Source of the DNA: Sulfuritalea sp.
GTDB lineage: Bacteria; Pseudomonadota; Gammaproteobacteria; Burkholderiales; Rhodocyclaceae
Assembly: GCA_023229685.1 (NCBI GenBank)
Contig: JALNYT010000004.1
Span: 186,001 to 250,000, forward strand
Direction of reading: 5' to 3'
DNA: 64,000 bases
A program made the position numbers and the translations under genes. The notes below the pieces were generated by a model. That model searched no databases. It worked only from the letters and a program-made list of their open reading frames with translations, and was not told the DNA's origin. Below are positions 24,263 to 32,768 of the stretch, piece after piece. Every line of letters starts with the position of its first letter. Position 1 is the first letter of the stretch.

Positions 24263-26469
24263 GTCGCTGCCCCTTCCGTGGGTTTATCGGCGCCGATCGG
24301 CTTGATCGGAATGTAGTAGCCGTTCGCCGCGATCGGCGTCAGCGGCAGCCCCGCCTTGCTGCGCCGCCTGCGCTCCTTTGACAGTGGTGGGCAGCTATGA
24401 TCGTCGTAGTAAAGAATCTGACACTCCATGCACAGCAGGCACTCCCGGCGGTCGATCACCCCTGCATCGTCGATGGCCAGCGAACCGCAGCCCTTCTGGC
24501 AGGCGTGGCAATCGGTACATTCTGCCTTACGCTTGAGCCCGTAGAAACGGAAGGTGCCCGGAACCGCCAGTCCTGCGCCCAGTGGGCACAGGTATTTGCA
24601 GAAGGGCCTCTCGATGAACAGGCCGAGAACGAACAGCACGCCCCAGTAGAGGACGAAAGGCCAAGCCCGATTCCATACGCCACCCACCAGGAAAGTGGAT
24701 TTGAAAGGCTCCACCTCGGCCATCTTCTCCGCAATGCTCATTGAGTAGAAAGAGACCGCGACGAGCACCGCGAGGATGCCATACTTCAGCCAGCGCAAAC
24801 GGTTGTGCCAGGGCATCGGCAGATGGAACTGGAAGCGCTTCAAGCCCAGGGCGCCGGCAATCTTGAAGGATAGTTCGGCAAGGCTGCCGTAAGGGCACAG
24901 CCAGCCGCAAAACAGGCCGCGTCCCCAGATCAGCACGGTGATGAAGATGAACCACCAGAAGACGAAGATCAGCGGATCGGAGAGGAAGAGTTCCCAGCGC
25001 CAGTGGAAGACCAGCGAGTGCAGCCAGGTCAGCACCTGGGTGATGCTCGGCTGGGCCAGGCCGTAGAAGCCGACGAACACAATGGAGAGCGTCCATGTCA
25101 CGTACTTGGGAATCGATATCCAGTTCTTCTTCTTGCGCGTTGCGCGGCGTACCAGCTTGTCGCGCAGGGAGTAGACGGTCGCCGTCGCCGCGAGAAGCAG
25201 CGCAAGGAGAGCGATTTCCAGCCACTTCGTCTTCCACACATGCAGCCAAGTCGGTTCCGGCGTGTTCACCACCGGGCGGCCGCCGTCCAGATAGCGTCCC
25301 GGCAGCCAGTATTCGCGCTCGAAACTGGCGAAGGTCTTGGTCCCGGTCTGCCGGTCTATCTTGTTCGCCAGAAAGCGCAGGCGCCAAGGGTATGCGGCGG
25401 AAAATACCTTGCTGCGCAGAATGAATATCCCCGACTCGCGGTAGGTTGGCGTGCCAGCGGCAGCGATACTGTAGAGGTTCTGGTAATCGGTGTCGCGGAA
25501 GGTGTAGGTATCCGGTTCCTGGGTAACCTGAATTCGATCAAAGATGCCGCCGCGGACGAAACCCGAGCCCTTGAAGGAAGCGCTGCCGTTGGCGATGATA
25601 AAGAACGCATGCTCGCCGGGCTTCAGTTCGGCCATCAAGCGCTTCCAGTCGGCCTCGCCGAGGATGCTGCGACCTACCACCGGGGCGTTCAGGTAGCCGA
25701 AGTGCATGTCGATGTAGGGCTCACCCGTGCTGGCCACGCCGAGTTCGCTGGGACGCACGGTGAGATGCTGCACGCTACCCTCGTCGATCAGGGATTTCCA
25801 GTCGCGCAAGTCGGTCTGCGGCGTGAAGCGCGCTGCCGGCATGGACACTGTCGCGATGATGCCGACCTGCCTGGCGATGGCGTAGGCACAACGCATGACC
25901 ACCTGATTTTCGGTGATAACCGTCACCGTGGCACCGCTGATGGCATCGAGGCCAATTTGTCCCTCGTCGGCCAGGGACTTGCCGATCTCCACCTTGGCGC
26001 CGGCAAACTTGCCGACGTACTGCTGGATGAATCGGGTCAGTTCGCTCTCGGGGATGCCGACCAGCAAGATCGGCTCGCTGTGCTTGAGAATGCGCACGCC
26101 GGTGATCACTCCCTTGGTGTCCATACCGATCAACGTCACCATCGGCTTGCCGGAATAGGCCGGGATGTCGACGATGTCGGTGGACAGGAAGACGTAGCCA
26201 AGCAACTGGCGTGTCGTCCCCGCCTGACGATAGGCTTCGACGTAGCTGGGATGTCCCTGGCGCGGCGAAAAACTGTCAGCTCCGGGCATTACATCCCGGC
26301 AGGGCGCATAGGCGCAGAGGTCGGGATCGGAAGACAGTTGCGGCGGCAACGGTGCGTCGTAGGAACTGGCACGGCTGGGCACTGAAAACAGCAGCGCGAG
26401 CACGAATAGACCGATCCGAACCGGGCCGATCCGGGCGAAGAAGTGACACAACCTCATAGTGGGATACAC
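24259..26469 (-). CDS. nosR: NosR, flavin/iron-sulfur membrane protein of N2O respiration
   Basis: The protein has 736 residues from a GTG at 26469; an ATG four codons later (26457) is an equally good start. A signal segment leads to a periplasmic FMN-binding domain. The flavinylation motif DAISGATVT (residues 175-183) marks Thr183 as the probable covalent FMN site. About six membrane helices follow, with polyferredoxin-type cysteine motifs CGWLCP and CKYLCP. A C-terminal cytosolic ferredoxin region (CTDCHACQKGC and CLLCMECQ) has two [4Fe-4S] sites. NosR is required for electron supply to NosZ and for nos expression. The downstream gene overlaps by 4 bp. Confidence 0.96.
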   Translation of the reverse strand: MYPTMRLCHFFARIGPVRIGLFVLALLFSVPSRASSYDAPLPPQLSSDPDLCAYAPCRDVMPGADSFSPRQGHPSYVEAYRQAGTTRQLLGYVFLSTDIVDIPAYSGKPMVTLIGMDTKGVITGVRILKHSEPILLVGIPESELTRFIQQYVGKFAGAKVEIGKSLADEGQIGLDAISGATVTVITENQVVMRCAYAIARQVGIIATVSMPAARFTPQTDLRDWKSLIDEGSVQHLTVRPSELGVASTGEPYIDMHFGYLNAPVVGRSILGEADWKRLMAELKPGEHAFFIIANGSASFKGSGFVRGGIFDRIQVTQEPDTYTFRDTDYQNLYSIAAAGTPTYRESGIFILRSKVFSAAYPWRLRFLANKIDRQTGTKTFASFEREYWLPGRYLDGGRPVVNTPEPTWLHVWKTKWLEIALLALLLAATATVYSLRDKLVRRATRKKKNWISIPKYVTWTLSIVFVGFYGLAQPSITQVLTWLHSLVFHWRWELFLSDPLIFVFWWFIFITVLIWGRGLFCGWLCPYGSLAELSFKIAGALGLKRFQFHLPMPWHNRLRWLKYGILAVLVAVSFYSMSIAEKMAEVEPFKSTFLVGGVWNRAWPFVLYWGVLFVLGLFIERPFCKYLCPLGAGLAVPGTFRFYGLKRKAECTDCHACQKGCGSLAIDDAGVIDRRECLLCMECQILYYDDHSCPPLSKERRRRSKAGLPLTPIAANGYYIPIKPIGADKPTEGAAT

Positions 26470-26538
26470 AGGAAAACGTCAAAAAAAACAGAGGAAGGCG
26501 CGGAGTCGTCGCGGCTCCGCGCCGTTACTGCGAAGCGC

Positions 26539-28485
26539 TCAGGCCTCGACGATCATGCGCCCACGCATTTCCAAGTGCAGGGCATGGCAGAAGTGCGTGC
26601 AGTAGTACCAGAACACGCCCGGCCGATCCACCTTGAAGGTAACAGACTTGGTCTCTTGTGGGCCGACAATCATACAGACGTCATGGTTCTCGATACCGAA
26701 GCCATGATGCAGGTCTTCCACCGTGTCGTGGTTGGTGAGGATAACCGTTACCTGGTCGCCCTTCTTGACGACGAACTCGCTGGGGGAGAACACTGGCGCC
26801 ACGGACATGATGCGTACCGTCACCTTGTTTCCGCTACGCGTCGTCCCGATCTTGTCAGGCTGCACCGCGATGGGCGAGTCGCTCATCGTGTAGACCTGCT
26901 TGGGTTTCAGTATGGCGCGGCGAACTATGACGGCGTCGTGCGGCTCGGGATAGGCGGTATGGTCGTGGAGCAGGACCATCTTGTCGCCGCTGATGTCGAT
27001 CAATTGCTCGGTCTCCACGTGCACGGGTCCCACCGGCAGGAAGCGATCCTTGGAGAACTTGTTGCCCGAATTGAAATACTTGCCATCGGCTTCCTTCGTC
27101 TCGCCCATCGATGAGTAGCCGTGACCGGGCTGGTAATGTACCTCGATGCGGTCGATGACCACCTTCGCGTTCTTGTCACCCTTGAAATGGGCAATGGCTG
27201 CGTCGATGTTCCACTTCACGATCTGGCTGTCGAGAAACAGCGTGGTATAGGCATTGCCGCGGCCGTCGAAAGCGGTGTGCAAAGGCCCCAGACCGATCTC
27301 AGGCTCCGCGACGACAGCATCGCGCTCGGTTTTCAGTTCGCCGTTGAACCATTTCAGGACTAGATCGTGCTGGATCACGGTCGCCGTAGGTGACAACTTG
27401 CCGGAGCAGACGTAGTACTTGGCGTCGGGCGAAACGTTGACGCCGTGCGGGTTCTTCGGCACCGGCACATAACAGGTCACGGCGGTCTTCGGGTCGGAGT
27501 TGGCGGCCTTCGTTCCGTCTACCACCGGCACTTTCGAATCGCCGATGTAGGAGACTTTGCCCGCCTTCACCGCAGCCTCGATCCGCTCGATATGGAAGAA
27601 GGTACAGGCGTCGCGTTCAGCCGACATCATGTCGGAAAACACCAGGCCGTTTTCGGTGTTGTAGTTGTTCAATGCAGCCAGCTTGCCGTCATAGGAAGTG
27701 GCGCAGAGATCCATGTTGCCGTCGATCTTTACCTGCCAGCGCACCGCCATGGTTTCGGCATCGACGCAAGTCATCAGCGTCGCGTAGGCTTTGGGGTTCT
27801 TCCAGTCGTTCGGCTTGTTTGGCTGCGGTACGTGAAACTCACAACCGCAAAACACCCGGGTGGTGTGGTTGACGGCGGCATCCACCGGGTCGCGCTTGTC
27901 GGGAAAGATGCCATGGAAGCCCTGCACATTGGGGATGTCGGTAATCTTGTCGCATTCCAGGTACGTGCCGCTGATGCGCGCCAACCGGTTGTTGAGCTTG
28001 TCGTTGACCCAGAAATACTTGCCGTCATAGGTGCCGTCGGTGTACGAGCCGTGCACGTGATGGGTATCGCCGGTGTGGTACTTGAGACTTCCGTCCGGGC
28101 GCGTGCCAAGGATGGCTTTCGATTCGTTGGTCATGCCCCAGCCGGACATGGGGTCCGGGTTGAACACGGGAATCCGCTTGAGGAGCCGGCCCGAGGGCAC
28201 TCCGTAGATGCGCGCTTCGCCCGAGTGACCGCCGCTCGAAATCGAGTAATAATCGTCCAACTGTCCGGGAGCCACTTCCCCTTTGGCATGGCCACCCGGC
28301 GCAGCCGCAGCGGCAGCTGCAGGTTTCTGAGCTGTGGCCGGAGCCTCTGCAGTCTTGTCGCATCCAGCCAAGCCCAAGCTCAAGCTCGCTCCGGCCACGC
28401 CGGCCGCCGTGGCCGTGTTCAAGAACTTGCGCCGCCCCGTATCCGCAACAGTTGTATCGACTTCTGTTTGATCCGATCTCTTCAT
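26539..28485 (-). CDS. nosZ: Nitrous-oxide reductase, clade I, with Tat signal and lipobox-like cysteine
   Basis: The 648-residue enzyme reduces N2O to N2 in the periplasm. A twin-arginine signal (GRRKFLNTA, residues 17-25) defines clade I. The CuZ domain is a seven-bladed propeller; its first histidine cluster DTHHVH is at 140-145. The C-terminal cupredoxin CuA site is CTHFCHALHLEM with Cys629, Cys633, His637 and Met640. Oddly, the signal ends in LAGC (Cys42) followed by an Ala/Pro-rich tether, which resembles a lipobox. The gene is preceded by AAGGAGG and is the first gene of the nos operon. An FNR-type box lies ~130 bp upstream. Confidence 0.97.
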   Translation of the reverse strand: MKRSDQTEVDTTVADTGRRKFLNTATAAGVAGASLSLGLAGCDKTAEAPATAQKPAAAAAAAPGGHAKGEVAPGQLDDYYSISSGGHSGEARIYGVPSGRLLKRIPVFNPDPMSGWGMTNESKAILGTRPDGSLKYHTGDTHHVHGSYTDGTYDGKYFWVNDKLNNRLARISGTYLECDKITDIPNVQGFHGIFPDKRDPVDAAVNHTTRVFCGCEFHVPQPNKPNDWKNPKAYATLMTCVDAETMAVRWQVKIDGNMDLCATSYDGKLAALNNYNTENGLVFSDMMSAERDACTFFHIERIEAAVKAGKVSYIGDSKVPVVDGTKAANSDPKTAVTCYVPVPKNPHGVNVSPDAKYYVCSGKLSPTATVIQHDLVLKWFNGELKTERDAVVAEPEIGLGPLHTAFDGRGNAYTTLFLDSQIVKWNIDAAIAHFKGDKNAKVVIDRIEVHYQPGHGYSSMGETKEADGKYFNSGNKFSKDRFLPVGPVHVETEQLIDISGDKMVLLHDHTAYPEPHDAVIVRRAILKPKQVYTMSDSPIAVQPDKIGTTRSGNKVTVRIMSVAPVFSPSEFVVKKGDQVTVILTNHDTVEDLHHGFGIENHDVCMIVGPQETKSVTFKVDRPGVFWYYCTHFCHALHLEMRGRMIVEA

Positions 28486-28538
28486 GATTGAATCCCTCCT
28501 TCTTCATATGGAACTGTCGAAACGACATAGGTGGATCC

Positions 28539-28565
28539 TTGGCAATGAATGAGCAATTGCCAAGA
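28539..28565. promoter_or_regulatory. 9-bp perfect inverted repeat in the nosZ leader
   Basis: CTTGGCAAT (28539-28547) and ATTGCCAAG (28557-28565) are perfect reverse complements separated by 9 bases, 54-80 bp upstream of the nosZ start. It could be an operator between the FNR-type box and the gene, or a leader hairpin in the mRNA. Confidence 0.55.
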
Positions 28566-28613
28566 AATCCAACGCTTGGTTGCTGATACTGATGGATCTG
28601 CGATGGATTCGTC

Positions 28614-28627
28614 TTGATCTAGCGCAA
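28614..28627 (-). promoter_or_regulatory. FNR/DNR-type box upstream of nosZ
   Basis: TTGATCTAGCGCAA keeps the full left half-site TTGAT and a degenerate right half (CGCAA against ATCAA), the usual form for CRP/FNR-family sites in denitrification promoters. It is centred about 135 bp upstream of the nosZ start codon. Anaerobic or NO-responsive control of the operon is inferred. Confidence 0.62.
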
Positions 28628-28988
28628 AGCTGGACTGAATCATCAGCGGGCAACCTGTTGATTGAGCAATAGGAAATTCAAGCGCAACCTTCAGTTGCGC
28701 AGTCAATGAAGGCATCGACCCGTCCAGCGAACGCGAAGGACCGCTGTGATCAAGTCCGCCGGCAGAACCCGACCCAAATGAGACCACGGCCTTCGGTGAG
28801 CTAAGGGGCCCCGCCTCGATGCTGACCGGGGCACCGCAACTGGCACTATGTTGGTGTAAGCATCGTTCCGCGGCGTGCAGGGAGGTGCGCCGGATGACGC
28901 CTTGCAGGGTGGTATCACGTTGCAGGAATAACGCTGCTCCTTGCGGCGCTGCGCTTCCGTTTCCATGCGCCCTCACGGCGCACGTCGA

Positions 28989-29495
28989 TCAGTTGAGCCC
29001 GTCGGCGCCGGAGGAGAGGAAGCGAGGGTCGTCCGGAGTGGTTTCGGTCCCGCTCACGACGCCCGCTGGATTGAAATGCACGCTAAACGCGTAGTCATAC
29101 TTGCTGACCACATCGTAATAGCGGTAGTCCCAGACCCGCTCGTCTTTGAGCACAAAGTAGAGCTCGCGCGCCGGCGCGCCCAGCAGCCGGCGCACCTCCT
29201 CACGCGTCGTCGTCCCGGGACGGATGCTGGCGAAGGTCTCGGTGTTCAACACCTGGCGAATTTCACGCAAGCGCCCATCGCTGCCCAAGCGTGCCATGTA
29301 GGTGTGCACGCCTTGCGGTCCGCGTGGATATTCCCAAGTGGCCCCGCCGTCGGCCTCGCGCCAAATCGTGCCTGGTTCGCCCATGACAGAGCGGACCTCG
29401 TCACCGCTGGCGCCGGGACGCAATCCGGCGCCGTCATAGCTCGCGCAGGCCGCGAGTGCCAGGCAAAGGCCAGATGCAATCCATTTTTTTCTCAC
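28989..29495 (-). CDS. Exported lipoprotein with two BamE/SmpA-like repeats
   Basis: The GTG at 29495 is chosen because GGAGGA lies upstream and it gives a compact lipoprotein signal with lipobox LAAC (Cys17); upstream in-frame codons are Arg-rich and unlike a signal peptide. The product has 168 residues. Two similar units appear: LRPGASGDEVRSVMGEPG near 25-42 and IRPGTTTREEVRRLLGAPA near 90-110. Each starts with the helix-turn typical of BamE/SmpA/OmlA domains, and each is followed by beta strands. Outer-membrane attachment is inferred. The function is unknown; it is not the canonical BamE, which has one such unit. Confidence 0.8.
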   Translation of the reverse strand: MRKKWIASGLCLALAACASYDGAGLRPGASGDEVRSVMGEPGTIWREADGGATWEYPRGPQGVHTYMARLGSDGRLREIRQVLNTETFASIRPGTTTREEVRRLLGAPARELYFVLKDERVWDYRYYDVVSKYDYAFSVHFNPAGVVSGTETTPDDPRFLSSGADGLN

Positions 29496-30019
29496 AATTG
29501 CTCCTCCACGTCGACCGCGATCCACCCTGCGGCGAAAGCGGCGAAACCCCAAGGGCCTGACCATGGCCCGGTTGCCATTATCCGCCGCTTGTCAGGACGC
29601 CGATGAATCCTGTTGGTGGCCGCTTTCAGAGCGCTGAAAGCAAAAAGGATGCGGATCGATCTGCGCCCTTTCTGTTTCGCGTCAGCCGCAGCCGCCTATG
29701 GCTTCGACGGATGTCGGACACTCGGAATCAGGGCAGGCGTTCATTGGAAAACAGGGGTGAGCTGCAAATGGAGGTCCAGCTGCCGGCCGCAAATACTAGG
29801 TGTTTTTGTTCGCGGCAACAAGACTCACTTTCGACATAGGAAAATGAGTGGTCGGATCAGTGTCTGGACTGCGGCGGGGTCGTGAACTCAGCCTCTTTCG
29901 ACACCATCGCCGGCAAGGCCGCAGCGGGTCGCACAGCGTCATCGAACTCAGCCCGGGAGTCGGCGCTGGCGATACGGCGGCGAATGAGGTTCAGCTGGCC
30001 GACGACTCGCTAAGCCGCG
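29496..30019. other. Intergenic stretch with no supported gene
   Basis: Short plus-strand frames exist between 29603 and 29885, but they lack recognisable motifs and good ribosome binding sites. The stretch holds the promoter side of the lipoprotein gene and one copy of the 22-bp dispersed core at 29958-29979. The GC content is somewhat lower than in flanking genes. Confidence 0.5.
29958..29979 (+). repeat. Dispersed 22-bp core motif, intergenic copy
   Basis: AGTCGGCGCTGGC followed three bases later by ACGGCG. Exact matches to these 19 positions also occur inside the permease gene at 2537-2558, inside gloB at 11775-11796 and in the repeat at 62344-62365. One-mismatch copies are at 4455, 61763, 63350 and, on the minus strand, 50219-50240. 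Confidence 0.75.
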
Positions 30020-31036
30020 TCAATAGCGATAGCCCACGCCCAGCAAAATCACGTCGGTGTCGCGGTGATAGTTGGTATCGACGCGATTCCACGACACACG
30101 TGCGGTCCACTGCGGGTCGAGCCTGAGCGCGGCCGTAGCGGTGACGAGCCACGAGAGCTTGCGGTCGTCGCCTGCGGGCGTGCCCTGCAGGCTGGTCGCC
30201 CAATAGGGGCCGACGCCGATCCCGAGGATCAGGCGATCGCTGGCGAGCACCTCGCGTACGCCCCATACCTGCGCCGTGACGCCTTTGCGGCGCAACGGCC
30301 CGGGATTGCCCTCGTCCAACACGCCCAGCGTCACATCGACATGCCGCGCGAGGCCGTGACGGTATTCGAGCGCCCATGCGGTGCTGTGCTCCGACTGGTA
30401 GCTGTTGAGGATCGTCCCGCCCAGAGCGAGGGTGATTTCATTGTTGGTCGTCTTGTCCGGCTGGTAGGGTGTGGAGCCTTGCGGTCCGCGTACGGACACC
30501 GGCTCCAACTGGTAACCGACGCCGAACATCAACGCGCTTGTGTCGATGCTGTTGCCGGTGCTGATGCGGTTGAAACGCAGCTGATACAGCCAGCGGCTGC
30601 TGGTGTAGTAGGTCGCCGCCAGACTGCCGACCGTTCCCCAGCCATGCACGTTCGCATAGCCGCTGGGGGACGACGATACGGCGGTGTCGTAGTAGCGATA
30701 CGGACCGACGCCCGCAGCGAGTGACAGCCGGCGATCGAGCAGATTGGCGCGGCCCCAGATCTGAAGGGTTTGCCCGTCGCGATGATGCCCGGGAAGATGG
30801 CCTTCGTTGAGCCACGCGAAACTGGCGGAAATGTTCTCGTGCAATGGATGTTGATACTCGAAGGCCCAGACCCCCGAGCGCTGCTTGCTTACGGATTCCC
30901 TCGAGTCGCCAGCCAGCAGGGTCAACTCCTGCGCATGGGCTGCTGCGGCCAGAATCAGCGGCAGCGCCAAAAAAATTCGCCCCGCGCCTGAAACCCGGCA
31001 GCGTAGGCAGGACACCAGTAAACCAATATTGTTCAT
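30020..31036 (-). CDS. Outer-membrane beta-barrel protein with internal duplication
   Basis: The 338-residue protein has a long signal peptide (~1-36, ending AHA-Q). The rest alternates polar and aromatic residues in beta-strand fashion and ends GVGYRY, a BAM-type terminal signal. Residues ~57-176 and ~221-338 are related: WAFEYQHPL/WALEYRHGL, WLNEGHLPG/VLDEGNPGP, GVGPYRYYD/GVGPYWATS and MFGVGYQL/LLGVGYRY align in order. One unit is the size of an eight-stranded PagL-type barrel, so the protein may be two barrels or one fused larger barrel. I cannot assign an enzymatic role. It is not linked in an operon with its neighbours. Confidence 0.8.
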   Translation of the reverse strand: MNNIGLLVSCLRCRVSGAGRIFLALPLILAAAAHAQELTLLAGDSRESVSKQRSGVWAFEYQHPLHENISASFAWLNEGHLPGHHRDGQTLQIWGRANLLDRRLSLAAGVGPYRYYDTAVSSSPSGYANVHGWGTVGSLAATYYTSSRWLYQLRFNRISTGNSIDTSALMFGVGYQLEPVSVRGPQGSTPYQPDKTTNNEITLALGGTILNSYQSEHSTAWALEYRHGLARHVDVTLGVLDEGNPGPLRRKGVTAQVWGVREVLASDRLILGIGVGPYWATSLQGTPAGDDRKLSWLVTATAALRLDPQWTARVSWNRVDTNYHRDTDVILLGVGYRY

Positions 31037-31130
31037 GGTTCAGCTTCCACTAGGCGGTGTATGACGCATTGTATGCCAGTAAGGTCGGCATGCAGACGTC
31101 AAGGATATTCACAGCCGTCGGCAGATTCAA

Positions 31131-31162
31131 CAAAAAAACAACGGCGCAGCTCGCGCTGCGCC
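31131..31162 (-). terminator. Intrinsic terminator of the aldehyde dehydrogenase operon
   Basis: On the minus strand GGCGCAGC (31162-31155) pairs with GCTGCGCC (31150-31143) across a 4-nt loop, followed by GTTG and a run of T (complement of A-run 31132-31138). It lies 37 bp after the aldehyde dehydrogenase stop, the expected place for a Rho-independent terminator. Confidence 0.85.
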
Positions 31163-31198
31163 ATTGTTGTCTTGCCTCAGATGCTGACGCAGGCCGGC

Positions 31199-32638
31199 CT
31201 AAGCCTTCGGCGCGGGGCGGAACTGCATGGCCTTGTATTCGAGGAATTCCTCCAGGCCGTACTTGCCCAGTTCGCGGCCGTTGCCGGACTGCTTGTAGCC
31301 GCCGAAGGGGGCGTAGATGTTGAAGGTGCCGCCGTTGATTTCCACCTGCCCGGTGCGCAGGCGGCGGGCGATTTGCTCGGCGTGTTCGTCGCTGCCCGAC
31401 CAGACGCCGCCGGCGAGGCCATAGACAGTGCCGTTGGCGATGCGAACGGCATCGTCTTCGTCTGTGTAGGTGATAATCGAGAGCACCGGGCCGAAGATTT
31501 CTTCCTGGGCGATGGTGCTGTCCGCCTTGACCTTGCCGAAGATGGTCGGCGCGACGTAGTAGCCGGCGGGGTTCACGCCGGCCGGCAGATCGGCGCCGCC
31601 GGTCAGCAGCTCGGCGCCTTCGGCGACGCCCTTCCTGATGTAGTCGCGGACGCGGTCCTGCTGCATCTTCGAGGCCAGCGGGCCGAGCGTGGTGCCTTCG
31701 GCCATGGGGTCGCCGGGGCGGTAGGCCTGGGCGACTTCGACGGCGATCTGCGCGGCTTCGGCGTAGCGCGACGCGGGCACCAGCATGCGCGTGTGGGCGG
31801 TGCAGGTCTGGCCCGAGTTGAGGTAGCAGTTGCCGACTACGCCTTTCACTGCGAGCTTGAAGTCGGCGTCGTCGAGGATGATCGCGGCCGACTTGCCGCC
31901 GAGTTCCAGCGCGACGCGCTTGACCGTGGCCGAGGCCAGTTCGGAAACGCGGGTGCCGGCGCGGGTGGAGCCGGTGAAGGAAACCATGTCGACCTCCGCG
32001 TGCTTGACCATGGCCTCGCCGACCACCGGGCCGTAGCCGGTAACGAGGTTGAAGACGCCGGCCGGCACCCCGGCGGCGTGGATGATTTCGGCCAGCAGGA
32101 AGGCGTTCAGCGGCGCGACTTCGGACGGCTTCAGCACCACGGTGCAGCCGGCGGCCAGCGCGGCGGCGACTTTGGCCGCGATCTGGTGCAGCGGATAGTT
32201 CCACGGCGTGATGGCGACGACCACGCCGACCGCTTCGCGCACCACCTTCGAATTGCCAACCTGTTCCTCGAAGGGAAAGTCGGCCAGCATTTTCGAGTAC
32301 ATGCCGAAGCTGGCGGTCGGCGAGCCGACCTGGATGCGCTGCGAGAACTTGTAGGGCATGCCCATTTCCAGCGTGATGGTCTTCGCGATTTCATCGGTGC
32401 GGGCCTTGAGGCCTTCCTGGATCTTCTTCAGATAGGCGGCGCGCTCGGCCGGCGGCGTTGCGCTCCAGCCAGCGAAGGCGCGCCGCGCGGCCATCACGGC
32501 CTTGTCGGCGTCGGTCGCATTGCCTTGCGGCACGGTCGCCAGCAGGGCGCCGTCGGTGGGCGAGAAGACCTCGATGCTGCCGTTGCCGGCCGGGGCGATC
32601 CATTGACCGTCGATGTAAAACTGTGTGCGCTGTTCCAT
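31199..32638 (-). CDS. NAD(P)-dependent aldehyde dehydrogenase family protein
   Basis: The 479-residue enzyme of the ALDH superfamily oxidises an aldehyde to the acid. Catalytic landmarks are Asn147 in ITPWNYPLHQ, Glu245 in VALELGGKSA and the nucleophile Cys279 in NSGQTCTAHT. The coenzyme loop FTGSTRAG is at ~221-228. No signal peptide, so cytosolic. It is the last gene of a minus-strand set (TetR, SDR, quinone-oxidoreductase-like, ALDH) and is followed by a terminator. Because the opposite operon makes storage lipids, a fatty or aromatic aldehyde is a plausible substrate; this is inference. Confidence 0.93.
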   Translation of the reverse strand: MEQRTQFYIDGQWIAPAGNGSIEVFSPTDGALLATVPQGNATDADKAVMAARRAFAGWSATPPAERAAYLKKIQEGLKARTDEIAKTITLEMGMPYKFSQRIQVGSPTASFGMYSKMLADFPFEEQVGNSKVVREAVGVVVAITPWNYPLHQIAAKVAAALAAGCTVVLKPSEVAPLNAFLLAEIIHAAGVPAGVFNLVTGYGPVVGEAMVKHAEVDMVSFTGSTRAGTRVSELASATVKRVALELGGKSAAIILDDADFKLAVKGVVGNCYLNSGQTCTAHTRMLVPASRYAEAAQIAVEVAQAYRPGDPMAEGTTLGPLASKMQQDRVRDYIRKGVAEGAELLTGGADLPAGVNPAGYYVAPTIFGKVKADSTIAQEEIFGPVLSIITYTDEDDAVRIANGTVYGLAGGVWSGSDEHAEQIARRLRTGQVEINGGTFNIYAPFGGYKQSGNGRELGKYGLEEFLEYKAMQFRPAPKA

Positions 32639-32660
32639 GTGGTTCCTTGTTGAAATAAAC

Positions 32661-32764
32661 GGCTAAACCATTAGCCACAGAGGACACAGAGATCACAGAG
32701 AAAAGCAGAATGAGGATTTTCCTCTGTGATCTCTGTGTCCTCTGTGGCCAAAAAGCCTTTAGGG
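32661..32764. repeat. CACAGAG inverted-array element, copy C
   Basis: The left arm is at 32674-32704 and the right arm at 32717-32748; the two are almost perfectly complementary, with a spacer of ~12 bp. AAACC lies at 32665 on the left flank. The right arm ends 20 bp from the stop codon of the oxidoreductase gene at 32769, and the left arm starts 36 bp upstream of the aldehyde dehydrogenase start. Confidence 0.87.
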
Positions 32765-32768
32765 TTGG

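Larger units (their letters stand above)
28486..28988. other. Regulatory and non-coding region upstream of nosZ
   Basis: The ~500 bp contain the nosZ leader, an inverted repeat at 28539-28565 and an FNR-type box at 28614-28627. The distal half (28700-28988) has open frames on the minus strand, but none shows a recognisable family or a proper ribosome binding site, so I treat it as non-coding. Confidence 0.55.

Noticed and set aside
28482..28976. 164-codon open frame upstream of nosZ on the minus strand
   Set aside because: Low-complexity Ser/Ala/Leu composition, no recognised motif, no good ribosome binding site, and it runs through the FNR-type box and leader of nosZ.
29603..29885. Two overlapping small plus-strand frames between the lipoprotein and the barrel gene
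   Set aside because: Neither has a clear RBS or family signature, and they overlap each other in different frames.
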